From CAWHPS01 sp963831235 (lineage in GTDB: Bacteria > Fibrobacterota > OXYB2-FULL-49-7 > JAEUSG01), in NCBI GenBank assembly GCA_963831235.1, contig CAWHPS010000012.1:1-63328 (forward strand): DNA of 63,328 bases. Direction: 5' to 3'. The notes under the pieces are model-generated. The model did not search any database. It worked only from the letters and a program-made list of their open reading frames with translations, and was not told the DNA's origin. This document shows positions 45,101 through 52,438 of this stretch, piece by piece. Within the stretch, counting starts at the first letter, position 1, and each line of letters starts with the position of its first letter. The position numbers and the translations under genes are program-made.

Positions 45101-45410
45101 CGATATCGGAGAGGAACTTACGGACCGTTTCGGACCCCTGCCTGAAGCGGTATCAACACTTCTTGACATGATTAGCATCAGATTCATAGCGTCAACAATC
45201 AATGCCTCTGTTATCACCGTTAAAGACAACAACTTGTCAATAGCATTTCCGATTGATCCGGAACCATCCCTTGAGACCCTCGGCAGAATATTAAAAGACC
45301 TTCCACCCGAAACACGGGTGGGATATGAAAAGCCCTATACCCTTTATATAAGGCTGCCGAAGCATGGAACTCTTGAGGAAGCAAAAAAAATCTTGCGCCC
45401 ATTATTATAG
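42120..45410 (+). CDS. mfd: Mfd, transcription-repair coupling factor
   Basis: 1096 residues from the ATG at 42120; an upstream in-frame part is excluded because the family starts here. Order: UvrB-like N-terminal domains (GITGSLKAVLLSKLFSRTG), RNA-polymerase-interaction domain (LKAGDYVVHEDHGIGRFLGL near residue 450), RecG-type helicase with Walker A GDAGFGKTEVAMRA (near residue 588) and DEEH box LLIIDEEHKFG, helicase motif GQIYYVHNRVETIDH, then the TRCF C-terminal domain. It removes stalled RNA polymerase at lesions and recruits UvrA. Full length and intact. Confidence 0.96.
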   Translation: MNLKEFLDSITTPAIESWLSEIEAGRNIACSGITGSLKAVLLSKLFSRTGKTILVNLKGSGEMDRMEADLKALIGNESVFLFPAYDTMPFEKRRPHGRIIEERLRTFDALTSGKTGIIVADLQAILMKVVSPSYYKQQTLDIKHGEEIDREMLLQWLLDHGFTSIPMIDGVGQFSIRGGILDIFPYLQEYPIRLEFFGDTIDSIRCFDIFTQRSLERLKDVRLIPMREVSTPAQTEAVPDDASEWSLNDVAHGSLPFFGFLPSDSLLVFDETGNIKRSREDFLQLMEAAPHDDIKSRLESILISDAELDNILNRFINIKINTFREEGDLYLDSQPQPPFLKKGIGFFEEFRTMIGNGFSITVTCENVGQAKRFSELADGEKVPVSVVLGNLEEGFILNSVKIAVLSENLLFNRYQKRIRFRKYKGGTTLHHVSSLKAGDYVVHEDHGIGRFLGLERVILGRLEKDCIRIEYAEKAMLSVPVEDLNRVQKYMNGEDGGAPELSVIGGRAWAKAKSKTKEELNRIVQGLVELYAQRHFFDGSAYPEDSSLQKEFEDSFIYDDTPDQKRAAEEVKADLMSNKPMDRLVCGDAGFGKTEVAMRAAFKVVEAGKQVAILTPTTLLAYQHFHSFSERFRDYPVKIGMVSRFMSKKENEETLKKVKDGGVDIIIGTHRLLSNDVSFKDIGLLIIDEEHKFGVKHKEKIKEMKAELDVMTMTATPIPRTLQFSLLGVRDMSLINTPPRNRIPIETRVVEEDRFVLREAVLREKARGGQIYYVHNRVETIDHAAEMLKETVPGISISVAHGQMDENELEDVMVRFLERETDVLVCSAIIESGLDIPNVNTIIIASADRFGLSQLYQLRGRVGRSSIQAYAYLMVRSFAELTNDARHRLKALEQLTEFGSGYRVAMRDLEIRGAGNMLGMKQHGLMCQVGFEMYNSMLNDAVLEIKENRKITRTNPTIRIESRAFLPAEYIPDTPQRLEIYHRMSRIGKFQEISDIGEELTDRFGPLPEAVSTLLDMISIRFIASTINASVITVKDNNLSIAFPIDPEPSLETLGRILKDLPPETRVGYEKPYTLYIRLPKHGTLEEAKKILRPLL

Positions 45411-45429
45411 ATTTATATCTTAATATCTT

Positions 45430-46479
45430 ATGAGCAAAAAGCTAATCTGGTTTATAGTAATTGTTGTGGTCTTAGGCGGTGTTTTTCTGGGATATTTCAA
45501 GATTAATGTGTCCGGCCATTCAAAATCAAAAAGCCCGATAGTAGCGCAAGTCGGTAGCACTGTTCTAACTGTCGAGGACATACAGAAACGCATTCCTGCG
45601 GAATATTCCGATTTCGTAACATACGAACAAAACGTGGATTATGTCAAGAGGTGGATTGATTCTGAGATACTTTATCAGACCGCACTTCAGCGGAAAATTG
45701 ACCAGGAGCCGGAGGTCAGGCAGCGTCTTGAAAGAATGATGAAAGACCTTCTTATGTCTGAAATGATTTCCCGCCTTAGCACTCAAATGAGCGATGTAAC
45801 CGATGCGGACATTGAAAAATACTACTCTGAAAACAGCAATAAATTCCTGCGCAAGGACACGGAAATACGCTTCGCTCATATATGTGTAAGGACGCTGGCC
45901 GAAGCCTGGAAAATCCGGGACCGCATTACACCTGACAACTTTTTCTCTCTTGGAAAACAGTTCTCGACCGAACCCATTGAAGACAGCCTTAATATCCCTT
46001 ATGTCACTAAAACACAGGTAATGCCCGAATTGGCTGATGTTATTTTCGACATCAAGATAGGTGGTACGACGCCTCCCATTAGAACACCCATGGGATATTA
46101 TATTATCAAGATAATCGACAAACAAATGCCGGCCACGGTAAAACCTCTCAAGAGTGTGAAAGAAGAAATATTAAACCAGATTTCATCACAAACACAAAGG
46201 GTCCACCTCGACGAAATCATTTCTTCTTTGAAGAAAAAGCTTCATGTTGAATATCACCTGAATAAAGTGCCTGGGAAATCAGAAGCCAAAGGCGAAATAG
46301 AAACCGAACCACCACCTTCAGCTCCAATCACTGGTACGGATAAACAATCACCATCAACACCGGGTGTCGAAAAACCAGGAGCCGTTTCATCTCCCGCTCC
46401 GTCCGTTGAGCCTTCCATTGAACCCGCTCAGCCTAAATCCACTCCTCCTTCTCCTGAACCATTACCGGCCAATCCTTAA
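45430..46479 (+). CDS. SurA/PpiC-type peptidyl-prolyl isomerase with Pro-rich tail
   Basis: 349 residues. An N-terminal anchor (LIWFIVIVVVLGGVFLGYF) leads to a SurA-like N-domain (VAQVGSTVLTVEDIQKRIP), chaperone helices and a parvulin-like domain (EIRFAHICVRTLAEAWKIRD). The tail from about residue 285 is low-complexity and Pro/Ser/Glu-rich (PSPEPLPANP end). It helps fold periplasmic or outer-membrane proteins. It starts 20 bp after mfd and precedes a second SurA-like gene by 17 bp. Confidence 0.85.
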   Translation: MSKKLIWFIVIVVVLGGVFLGYFKINVSGHSKSKSPIVAQVGSTVLTVEDIQKRIPAEYSDFVTYEQNVDYVKRWIDSEILYQTALQRKIDQEPEVRQRLERMMKDLLMSEMISRLSTQMSDVTDADIEKYYSENSNKFLRKDTEIRFAHICVRTLAEAWKIRDRITPDNFFSLGKQFSTEPIEDSLNIPYVTKTQVMPELADVIFDIKIGGTTPPIRTPMGYYIIKIIDKQMPATVKPLKSVKEEILNQISSQTQRVHLDEIISSLKKKLHVEYHLNKVPGKSEAKGEIETEPPPSAPITGTDKQSPSTPGVEKPGAVSSPAPSVEPSIEPAQPKSTPPSPEPLPANP

Positions 46480-46496
46480 CAAAAAGGCGTTATCAG

Positions 46497-47789
46497 ATGC
46501 CGATCAAATCACTGCTTGCAATACTCATATTTTCAACCTTAATATCACTTTCCGCAACCAGTCTCGACCGCATTGTGGCCGTTGTTGATAATCAGATCAT
46601 CCTTGAATCTGAGCTTAATGAAATGACGATATTCACATATCAATCAATGGGAAAGGCGGTCCCATTCGATTCCCCTGAATATAATGAATTCAAAAAAACC
46701 ATTTTAGAGAAAATGATTGAGGACAAACTTCTTCTAAAACAAGCGGAGGCTGAAAGCATTACAGTATCTCGGGATGAAATACTCCGCCAGAGAGACGCTC
46801 AAATAGATCAATATATCCAGAAAATAGGATCCCGCGAGGCGCTTGATGAGGAGTTAAAAAAGAACTACGGCATGAACCTGAACAAACTCAAGAAAAACCT
46901 TGAGGATCAGATAGGCGAACAGATGATGAAGATGCGTCTTACGGAAACCCTCCGCCAAAAGAACATCCCGACGCGAGAAGAGGTGGAAAAATTCTTCAAG
47001 GAGTACTCTGACAGCCTTCCCAAGGAAAAATCAAGCATCCATCTTGCGCATATAATGAAAGACATAACACCGTCACCCAAAATAGTTGAAAAGGCCTTTG
47101 GCCGTATAAAAGCGGTTGAAGATGAACTTTTAGCCGGGAAGTCATTCGACTCACTGGCGGTCAAATACTCTGAAGACCCTGCAAGTGCCAAGCAGGGAGG
47201 AGACTTAGGGTTTTTCCAAAAAGGTCTTCTTGATGTTGCTTTTGAAAAAGCGGCCTTTGCGCTGAATGTGGATGAGGTAAGCAAAATAGTACGCAGCTCT
47301 TACGGCTATCATCTTATCAAGCTTGTAGAACGTAAGGACAACCAGATACGTGTCAGACACATACTTATTCTTGTTCGTCCTGATGCAAACGATACGCTCA
47401 AAGTCATGAAAGCACTTGATTCCATTCGTTTGTCAAAAACAACTGACAGCGCTTTTTCACAAGCAGCGGCAACAATATCTGATGACAAACTCACCAAATT
47501 AAAAGGCGGAGACCTTGGATGGGTAGGAAGCGAAAATCTGAACGAAGATTACAGCAAGGCGATAGCAGGCCTTAAGCCGGGTGAAAACAGCGCCCCTATC
47601 CTGATACGAGGTTCATTTCATGTTTTCAGGGTATTGGCCCATTTTGATGAAAGATCGCTTTCGCTCGAACAGGACTACGAAACCATACGCACTTTCACGG
47701 AAAACTTCAAGCTGAAAAAAGAATTGCAATCACTGACCGATCGTATCAGGAAGAAAATTTTCGTGGAAAACCGTATCGAAAAGCCGTAG
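46497..47789 (+). CDS. surA: SurA-type periplasmic foldase with two parvulin domains
   Basis: 430 residues with a signal peptide (LLAILIFSTLISLSATSL), the SurA N-domain (DRIVAVVDNQIILESELNEM) and two rotamase domains: IHLAHIMKDITPSPKIVEKA with GGDLGFFQKGLLDVAFEKA, and IRVRHILILVRPDANDTLK with GGDLGWVGSENLNEDY. It guides outer-membrane proteins to BAM. It follows the PpiC-like gene and precedes the FtsE-like gene by 11 bp. Confident SurA-family call. Confidence 0.93.
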   Translation: MPIKSLLAILIFSTLISLSATSLDRIVAVVDNQIILESELNEMTIFTYQSMGKAVPFDSPEYNEFKKTILEKMIEDKLLLKQAEAESITVSRDEILRQRDAQIDQYIQKIGSREALDEELKKNYGMNLNKLKKNLEDQIGEQMMKMRLTETLRQKNIPTREEVEKFFKEYSDSLPKEKSSIHLAHIMKDITPSPKIVEKAFGRIKAVEDELLAGKSFDSLAVKYSEDPASAKQGGDLGFFQKGLLDVAFEKAAFALNVDEVSKIVRSSYGYHLIKLVERKDNQIRVRHILILVRPDANDTLKVMKALDSIRLSKTTDSAFSQAAATISDDKLTKLKGGDLGWVGSENLNEDYSKAIAGLKPGENSAPILIRGSFHVFRVLAHFDERSLSLEQDYETIRTFTENFKLKKELQSLTDRIRKKIFVENRIEKP

Positions 47790-47800
47790 GTCAGTGCCGC

Positions 47801-48457
47801 ATGATAGAATTCATCCACGTCACCAAATACTTTAAAAAAAACTGGCCTATCCTTGACGATGTCAATCTGAGCATTGATCGTGGTGAATTCGTCTGTTTGT
47901 CAGGAAAAAGCGGTTCCGGCAAGACCACTCTGCTTTATCATATATATATGAAAGAAATTCCTTCTTCAGGCCAGGTAATAGTCGACAATTTCAACTCACA
48001 GAAATTAAATAAGAACGACATCCCGGTGCTCCGCAGGAAGGTTGGGATGATTTTCCAGGAATTCTATTTATTAAATGATAGAAGCGTATTTGAAAACATC
48101 GCCCTGCCGCTTCGCCTTAATGGCTTCTCTGAAAGTGAGATAAAAAAGCGTGGTTTTAAAGCATTATCTTATACCGGACTGTCACACAAAATGAACGAAC
48201 TCCCCCCCTATCTCTCATCAGGTGAAAAGCAGCGCATCTGCATAGCCCGCGCACTTGTAAATGAGCCTATCGTCCTTCTTGCGGACGAGCCAACAGGGAA
48301 CCTTGATTCTGATAATGCTGAAGATATAATGCAGCTTCTGAAAAATATCCATACTCAGGGCACGGCGGTTATTGTCGCCACACACAAAACAGATTTTGCG
48401 GGTCTTATTCCCTGCCGCACAATCAATATTTCTGGCGGACGAATAATATCGGCCTGA
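47801..48457 (+). CDS. ftsE: FtsE-like ABC ATPase without an FtsX partner
   Basis: 218 residues with a full ABC cassette: Walker A SGKSGSGKTTLLYHIY near residue 36, Q-loop VGMIFQEFYLL, signature YLSSGEKQRICIARAL, Walker B VLLADEPTGNLDSD and switch His THKTDF. The YKFFN-like start and length fit FtsE, which with the FtsX permease activates cell-wall hydrolases at division. Usually ftsX follows immediately; here the next gene is a REP-associated transposase, so ftsX is displaced or absent. Confidence 0.8.
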   Translation: MIEFIHVTKYFKKNWPILDDVNLSIDRGEFVCLSGKSGSGKTTLLYHIYMKEIPSSGQVIVDNFNSQKLNKNDIPVLRRKVGMIFQEFYLLNDRSVFENIALPLRLNGFSESEIKKRGFKALSYTGLSHKMNELPPYLSSGEKQRICIARALVNEPIVLLADEPTGNLDSDNAEDIMQLLKNIHTQGTAVIVATHKTDFAGLIPCRTINISGGRIISA

Positions 48458-48483
48458 CAAATGTGCTCGATCGGGGAACAGGA

Positions 48484-49239
48484 ATGCTATTTAAAAACAA
48501 ATACCGTATTGAATCAGCACGTCTAAAAAACTGGGACTATTCATCAGACGGGTATTATTTTGTAACCATTTGCACCCACGACAGAATACGCCATTTTGGG
48601 AAAATCACAAACAGAACAATTGTGTTGTCTGATATGGGAAATATAGCAGATAAATATTGGCGGGAAATTCCAGACCATTTTCCATTTGCAAAATTGATTG
48701 AACATGTCATTATGCCAAATCATATTCATGGGATTATTGAAATTATTGGCGGACATACAGGCATACCCTGCACCACGGATATTCCCGATAATCACGATAT
48801 TTCCTGTACCCGTACCGATACCGATACCCGTAGAGACGCGATTAATCGCGTCTCTACGGGTATCGGTATCGGTATCGGTACGGATATGGATATGGGTACG
48901 GGAAATATCAGAAATACGGGGAATGGTACAGAGAACGCAGGGGATACCATGGATACATCGGAATCAATGCCGAATTCTATCAATATCGCACCCACCATAC
49001 CCGGTGGAATTACAAAAACGCATAACCCGATGTTGAATCCGTTTTCATTGTCAAAAATTATCCGGTGGTATAAAGGCCGTGTTGCCTTCGAGATAAATAA
49101 AAATAACCCATTACATGATTTTACATGGCAGCCGAGGTTTTACGATTCGATTATTAGAACAAACAAGGATTTATTTAGGGTCAAAAAATATATTGTTAAC
49201 AACCCGATTAATTGGGATAACGATGATTTACATTCTTAA
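48484..49239 (+). CDS. REP-associated tyrosine transposase (RAYT)
   Basis: 251 residues from the ATG at 48484 with GGGGAACAGGA upstream. It has the Y1 transposase marks: DGYYFVTICTHDRIRHFGKI, then the catalytic HxH in IMPNHIHGIIEII, and WQPRFYDSIIRTNKDLFRVK near the end. RAYTs move short REP palindromes. An unusual 50-residue Asp/Gly/Thr/Ile-rich insert (including TDTDTRRDAINRV and GIGIGIGTDMDMGTG) lies between the HxH motif and the C-terminal half and is encoded by a palindrome. It sits between the FtsE-like gene and the opp genes and ends against the oppF stop. Confidence 0.85.
   Translation: MLFKNKYRIESARLKNWDYSSDGYYFVTICTHDRIRHFGKITNRTIVLSDMGNIADKYWREIPDHFPFAKLIEHVIMPNHIHGIIEIIGGHTGIPCTTDIPDNHDISCTRTDTDTRRDAINRVSTGIGIGIGTDMDMGTGNIRNTGNGTENAGDTMDTSESMPNSINIAPTIPGGITKTHNPMLNPFSLSKIIRWYKGRVAFEINKNNPLHDFTWQPRFYDSIIRTNKDLFRVKKYIVNNPINWDNDDLHS
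48813..48874. repeat. 62-bp perfect palindrome (REP) within the RAYT reading frame
   Basis: Both arms are 31 bp with no mismatch and no spacer, centred at 48843/48844. The core GTAGAGACGCGATT-AATC matches a REP family seen across many bacteria. Tandem ATCGGT/ACCGAT hexamers extend the arms. It lies in frame in the transposase gene, coding for an Asp/Thr-rich then Gly/Ile-rich insert. Confidence 0.9.
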
Positions 49240-50247
49240 TTAAGCATCATACTTCTTGAACAAATGGCATGCTGTAAAACGGTTGGGCTCGCTTTCGAGG
49301 AGTTCAGGGGTAGTGTTTACGCAGATATCGCCTATCTTCAATGGGCAACGCGGATGAAATGCACATCCCGTAGGTAGATTGGCAGGGTCCGCAACCTCAC
49401 CTGATATGTTGAAATTCATGGGAACATCAGGGTCCGGGTGTGGAATAGCGGATAAAAGCGTCTTTGAATAAGGGTGCTTGGGCTTAATAAACAAATCTTC
49501 AGAATCAGCCAGTTCAACTATGCGTCCCGCATACATTACTGCGACCCGGTCGCAGATATGACGGATAACGCTTAGATCGTGAGCCACAAAAACGTATGTG
49601 AGCTTGAATTCCTCCTGTAAATCCTCCAAAAGATTGATGACCTGGGCCTGAACAGATACATCAAGCGCAGAAACAGCTTCATCAGCAATTACAAGAGATG
49701 GTTTAAGAATAAGCGATCTTGCAATACCGATACGCTGACGTTGACCGCCGCTGAATGCATGCGGATACCTGAAAAGATGGTCGCGCTTCAGGCCGACCTT
49801 TTCCAGAATGTCAACAATACGATCGTCCATTTCCCCGCCCTTGGCGATATTATGGATAACCAGTGGTTCGCCAATGATATCTCGTACCGACATGCGCGGG
49901 TTGAGCGATGAAAAGGGATCCTGGAAGATCATCTGCATTCTGGTGCGCAGGGGCTTTAGCTCTTTGTCATCAAGCTTGGCCAAATCAATCTGCTTGCCAT
50001 CAACATTGAAAAAGACTTCGCCGCTTGTGGGATTTATTGCGCGTAGAATCGACCGCGCTGTTGTTGTTTTGCCCGAACCGCTCTCCCCTACAAGACCTAA
50101 TGTCTGGCCCGGATAAACATCAAAGCTTATATTATCAACCGCTTTTGATATATTTACGACCTTATTGAAAAAACCTTTGCCCTGTATTGGAAAGTATTTG
50201 CAAAGTTTGCGTACGCTTAGTAATGGCGTTTTATTTTCCACAATCAT
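49240..50247 (-). CDS. oppF: OppF/DppF-type peptide ABC ATPase
   Basis: 335 residues from the ATG at 50247, which overlaps the oppD stop by 4 bp and has AAAGGA upstream. It has Walker A GLVGESGSGKTTTARSIL, the signature AFSGGQRQRIGIARSLI, Walker B LVIADEAVSALDVS and the C-terminal oligopeptide-transporter Cys motif (CAFHPRCPLKIGDIC). These are marks of the Opp/Dpp ATPases with a C-terminal iron-sulfur-like region. It forms the heterodimer with OppD. Confidence 0.93.
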   Translation of the reverse strand: MIVENKTPLLSVRKLCKYFPIQGKGFFNKVVNISKAVDNISFDVYPGQTLGLVGESGSGKTTTARSILRAINPTSGEVFFNVDGKQIDLAKLDDKELKPLRTRMQMIFQDPFSSLNPRMSVRDIIGEPLVIHNIAKGGEMDDRIVDILEKVGLKRDHLFRYPHAFSGGQRQRIGIARSLILKPSLVIADEAVSALDVSVQAQVINLLEDLQEEFKLTYVFVAHDLSVIRHICDRVAVMYAGRIVELADSEDLFIKPKHPYSKTLLSAIPHPDPDVPMNFNISGEVADPANLPTGCAFHPRCPLKIGDICVNTTPELLESEPNRFTACHLFKKYDA

Positions 50248-51260
50248 TCCTTTGCCAATAAACAGGCGCATTTCCGCCCGCTTGAGAAGACCCGAAGTTC
50301 AGGCGCATTGCCGACATCACATATTCCCTTAATCATTTCATCGCAACGCGGATGGAATGGGCAGCCTTTCGGCATGTCGGACGGATTCGGGACCGTGCCC
50401 CTGATTGATTTAAGCCTTTCTCGCTTGCCATGCATACCAGGCAGGGAATCAAGCAGGCTTTTCGTATATGGGTGCTTGGGGTTTTTAAGAAGGCTTCTTA
50501 CATCAGCCTGCTCCACTACTCTGCCAAGATACATCACAACCACCTCATCCGCAGTCTGAGCAACAACGCCAATATCATGTGTAATAAGTATGACAGACAT
50601 GTTCATCAGTTTCTGAAAATCTTTAATCAGTTTCAGAATCTGCGCCTGAATGGTGACATCAAGTGCTGTTGTGGGTTCATCCGCAATGAGGAGCTCCGGT
50701 TTGCAGACAAGCGCCATTGCAATCATGGCCCGCTGACGCATTCCACCTGAAAGCTCATGGGGATACTGCTTGATGCGCTTTTCAGGACCAGGGATGCCGA
50801 CCTTGCGCAGCATATCAATGGCGATTTCTTCGGCCTGTTTTTTAGTCACATCCTGGTGCAGAAGGATTCCTTCGCATATCTGGTTCCCGATAGTGTAAAG
50901 GGGGCTCAATGCGGTGAGTGGTTCCTGGAAAATCATACTGACATACCCACCGCGGATATTGAATAAATCTTCGGATTTCTCGTTTAATTTGGCGGTGTCA
51001 AACACCTTTCCGTCTTTAGTGGATAAAAGTATTTTACCTCCGACAATACGGCCTGGCTTTTGGATAAGTCTCAGGATCGAATAAGCCGTGACACTTTTAC
51101 CGCAGCCACTTTCCCCGACAATTGCAAAAAAGCCACCTCGCTTTACATTAAAGGAGACGCCATCAACGGCTGGCACAACCCCTTCATCGAGGAAAAAGTG
51201 GGTTTGCAGATTCTCTATTTCCAATACATTATCAATGTGTTTTTGTTCTTCCATAATCAT
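50244..51260 (-). CDS. oppD: OppD/DppD-type peptide ABC ATPase
   Basis: 338 residues from the ATG at 51260; it overlaps the oppC stop by 4 bp (ATGA), so upstream in-frame codons are discarded. Walker A IVGESGCGKSVTAYSIL, signature ELSGGMRQRAMIAMAL, Walker B LLIADEPTTALDV and C-terminal CPFHPRCDEM are present. It pairs with OppF to drive peptide import. Confidence 0.93.
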   Translation of the reverse strand: MIMEEQKHIDNVLEIENLQTHFFLDEGVVPAVDGVSFNVKRGGFFAIVGESGCGKSVTAYSILRLIQKPGRIVGGKILLSTKDGKVFDTAKLNEKSEDLFNIRGGYVSMIFQEPLTALSPLYTIGNQICEGILLHQDVTKKQAEEIAIDMLRKVGIPGPEKRIKQYPHELSGGMRQRAMIAMALVCKPELLIADEPTTALDVTIQAQILKLIKDFQKLMNMSVILITHDIGVVAQTADEVVVMYLGRVVEQADVRSLLKNPKHPYTKSLLDSLPGMHGKRERLKSIRGTVPNPSDMPKGCPFHPRCDEMIKGICDVGNAPELRVFSSGRKCACLLAKE

Positions 51261-52426
51261 CTGGTGGCATAAGGATCCGCCGCGTCGCGCAGTCCATCGC
51301 CAAAAAAGTTGAATGCGAGCACAATAAGCGTTACGAAAAGGGCTGGCATAAGAAGCCAGGGGTATTGCGCAACAGCCTGTATGTTCATGCAATCCTGAAG
51401 AAGCACCCCCAGGCTTACAATGGGCGGTCTTAAGCCTATACCAAGAAAGCTTAATCCTGTTTCCCCGAGGATCATGCCTGGAATACCCAATGTAAGTGAA
51501 ACAATTATATGACTTGCGAAACCTGGAATCAAATGCTTGAAAATGATCCGGTTGTGGCTTGCTCCAAGCAGTCTTGCCGCAACTGCATATTCCTCTTCAC
51601 GAAGCGACAGAATTTTACTGCGCACCACACGTGCGAGGCCGGTCCATCCGAGAAGGCTTAAAACGGAAATAATGGCGAAATACTTGAATAAGGGGGTCCA
51701 ATCATCCGGCATGGCCGCTGCAAGTGCCATGAAAAGCGGAAGCCCCGGGAATTCGCTCAGGATTTCAATTATTCGCTGCAAAAACAGGTCAACCCGACCA
51801 GCCATATAACCGGATACGCCCCCAATTGACAACCCGAGAATAAAGGTTATGAGAATTCCAAATAACCCTACGGAAAGGGATATTCTTGAACCATATATTA
51901 TACGTGAAAGAAGATCTCGTCCGAATTTATCCGTGCCCATGAAGAAAAAGCCGACATCATTATCCCCATATAAGAGCCCTGGATTGAGTTCTATAAAACG
52001 ATTTATGTCAACACCAAAAAAGTGGCGATCCCAATTGAATAGCCCCCAGAATGAATAAGTTTCACCTTTGACAAAAAATCTTAATGGGACTTTTACATCA
52101 GGATGTTCGACATATACTTTGAAGAGTGTGACTGAATCCACACACTGCTTTACGAGATTCGTGTGAAACCCGTGTTTTAAATCAAACTTGAGTGATTGCG
52201 GGGGACAATAAATATATGATATCCGTTTTGTATTCGGCATATAGGGCGAGAAAAACTCGCAAAACCCGGCAAGAAGATATAGAATAAGCAGAAGATTAAG
52301 TGCAAAAATGGCAAGTTTGTGCTTTGAGAACTTGCGCTTCATGAGCTGCCACTGTGAAGCGCGCGCAAGAGAACTCAAATCCCCTGAATCTTTTTTTGTT
52401 TTTATTATTCTATTGAATAAATTCAT
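51257..52426 (-). CDS. oppC: OppC-type permease
   Basis: 389 residues. The N-terminal half has a first span (LAIFALNLLLILYLLAGFCE) and a long periplasmic loop. The second half has the DppC-type spans and the EAA-loop motif AARLLGASHNRIIFKHLIPG. It closes with FVTLIVLAFNFFGDGLRDAADPYATR, typical of OppC. It lies 12 bp after the fused binding protein-permease. Confidence 0.92.
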   Translation of the reverse strand: MNLFNRIIKTKKDSGDLSSLARASQWQLMKRKFSKHKLAIFALNLLLILYLLAGFCEFFSPYMPNTKRISYIYCPPQSLKFDLKHGFHTNLVKQCVDSVTLFKVYVEHPDVKVPLRFFVKGETYSFWGLFNWDRHFFGVDINRFIELNPGLLYGDNDVGFFFMGTDKFGRDLLSRIIYGSRISLSVGLFGILITFILGLSIGGVSGYMAGRVDLFLQRIIEILSEFPGLPLFMALAAAMPDDWTPLFKYFAIISVLSLLGWTGLARVVRSKILSLREEEYAVAARLLGASHNRIIFKHLIPGFASHIIVSLTLGIPGMILGETGLSFLGIGLRPPIVSLGVLLQDCMNIQAVAQYPWLLMPALFVTLIVLAFNFFGDGLRDAADPYATR

Positions 52427-52438
52427 TCAGAATTCTTT

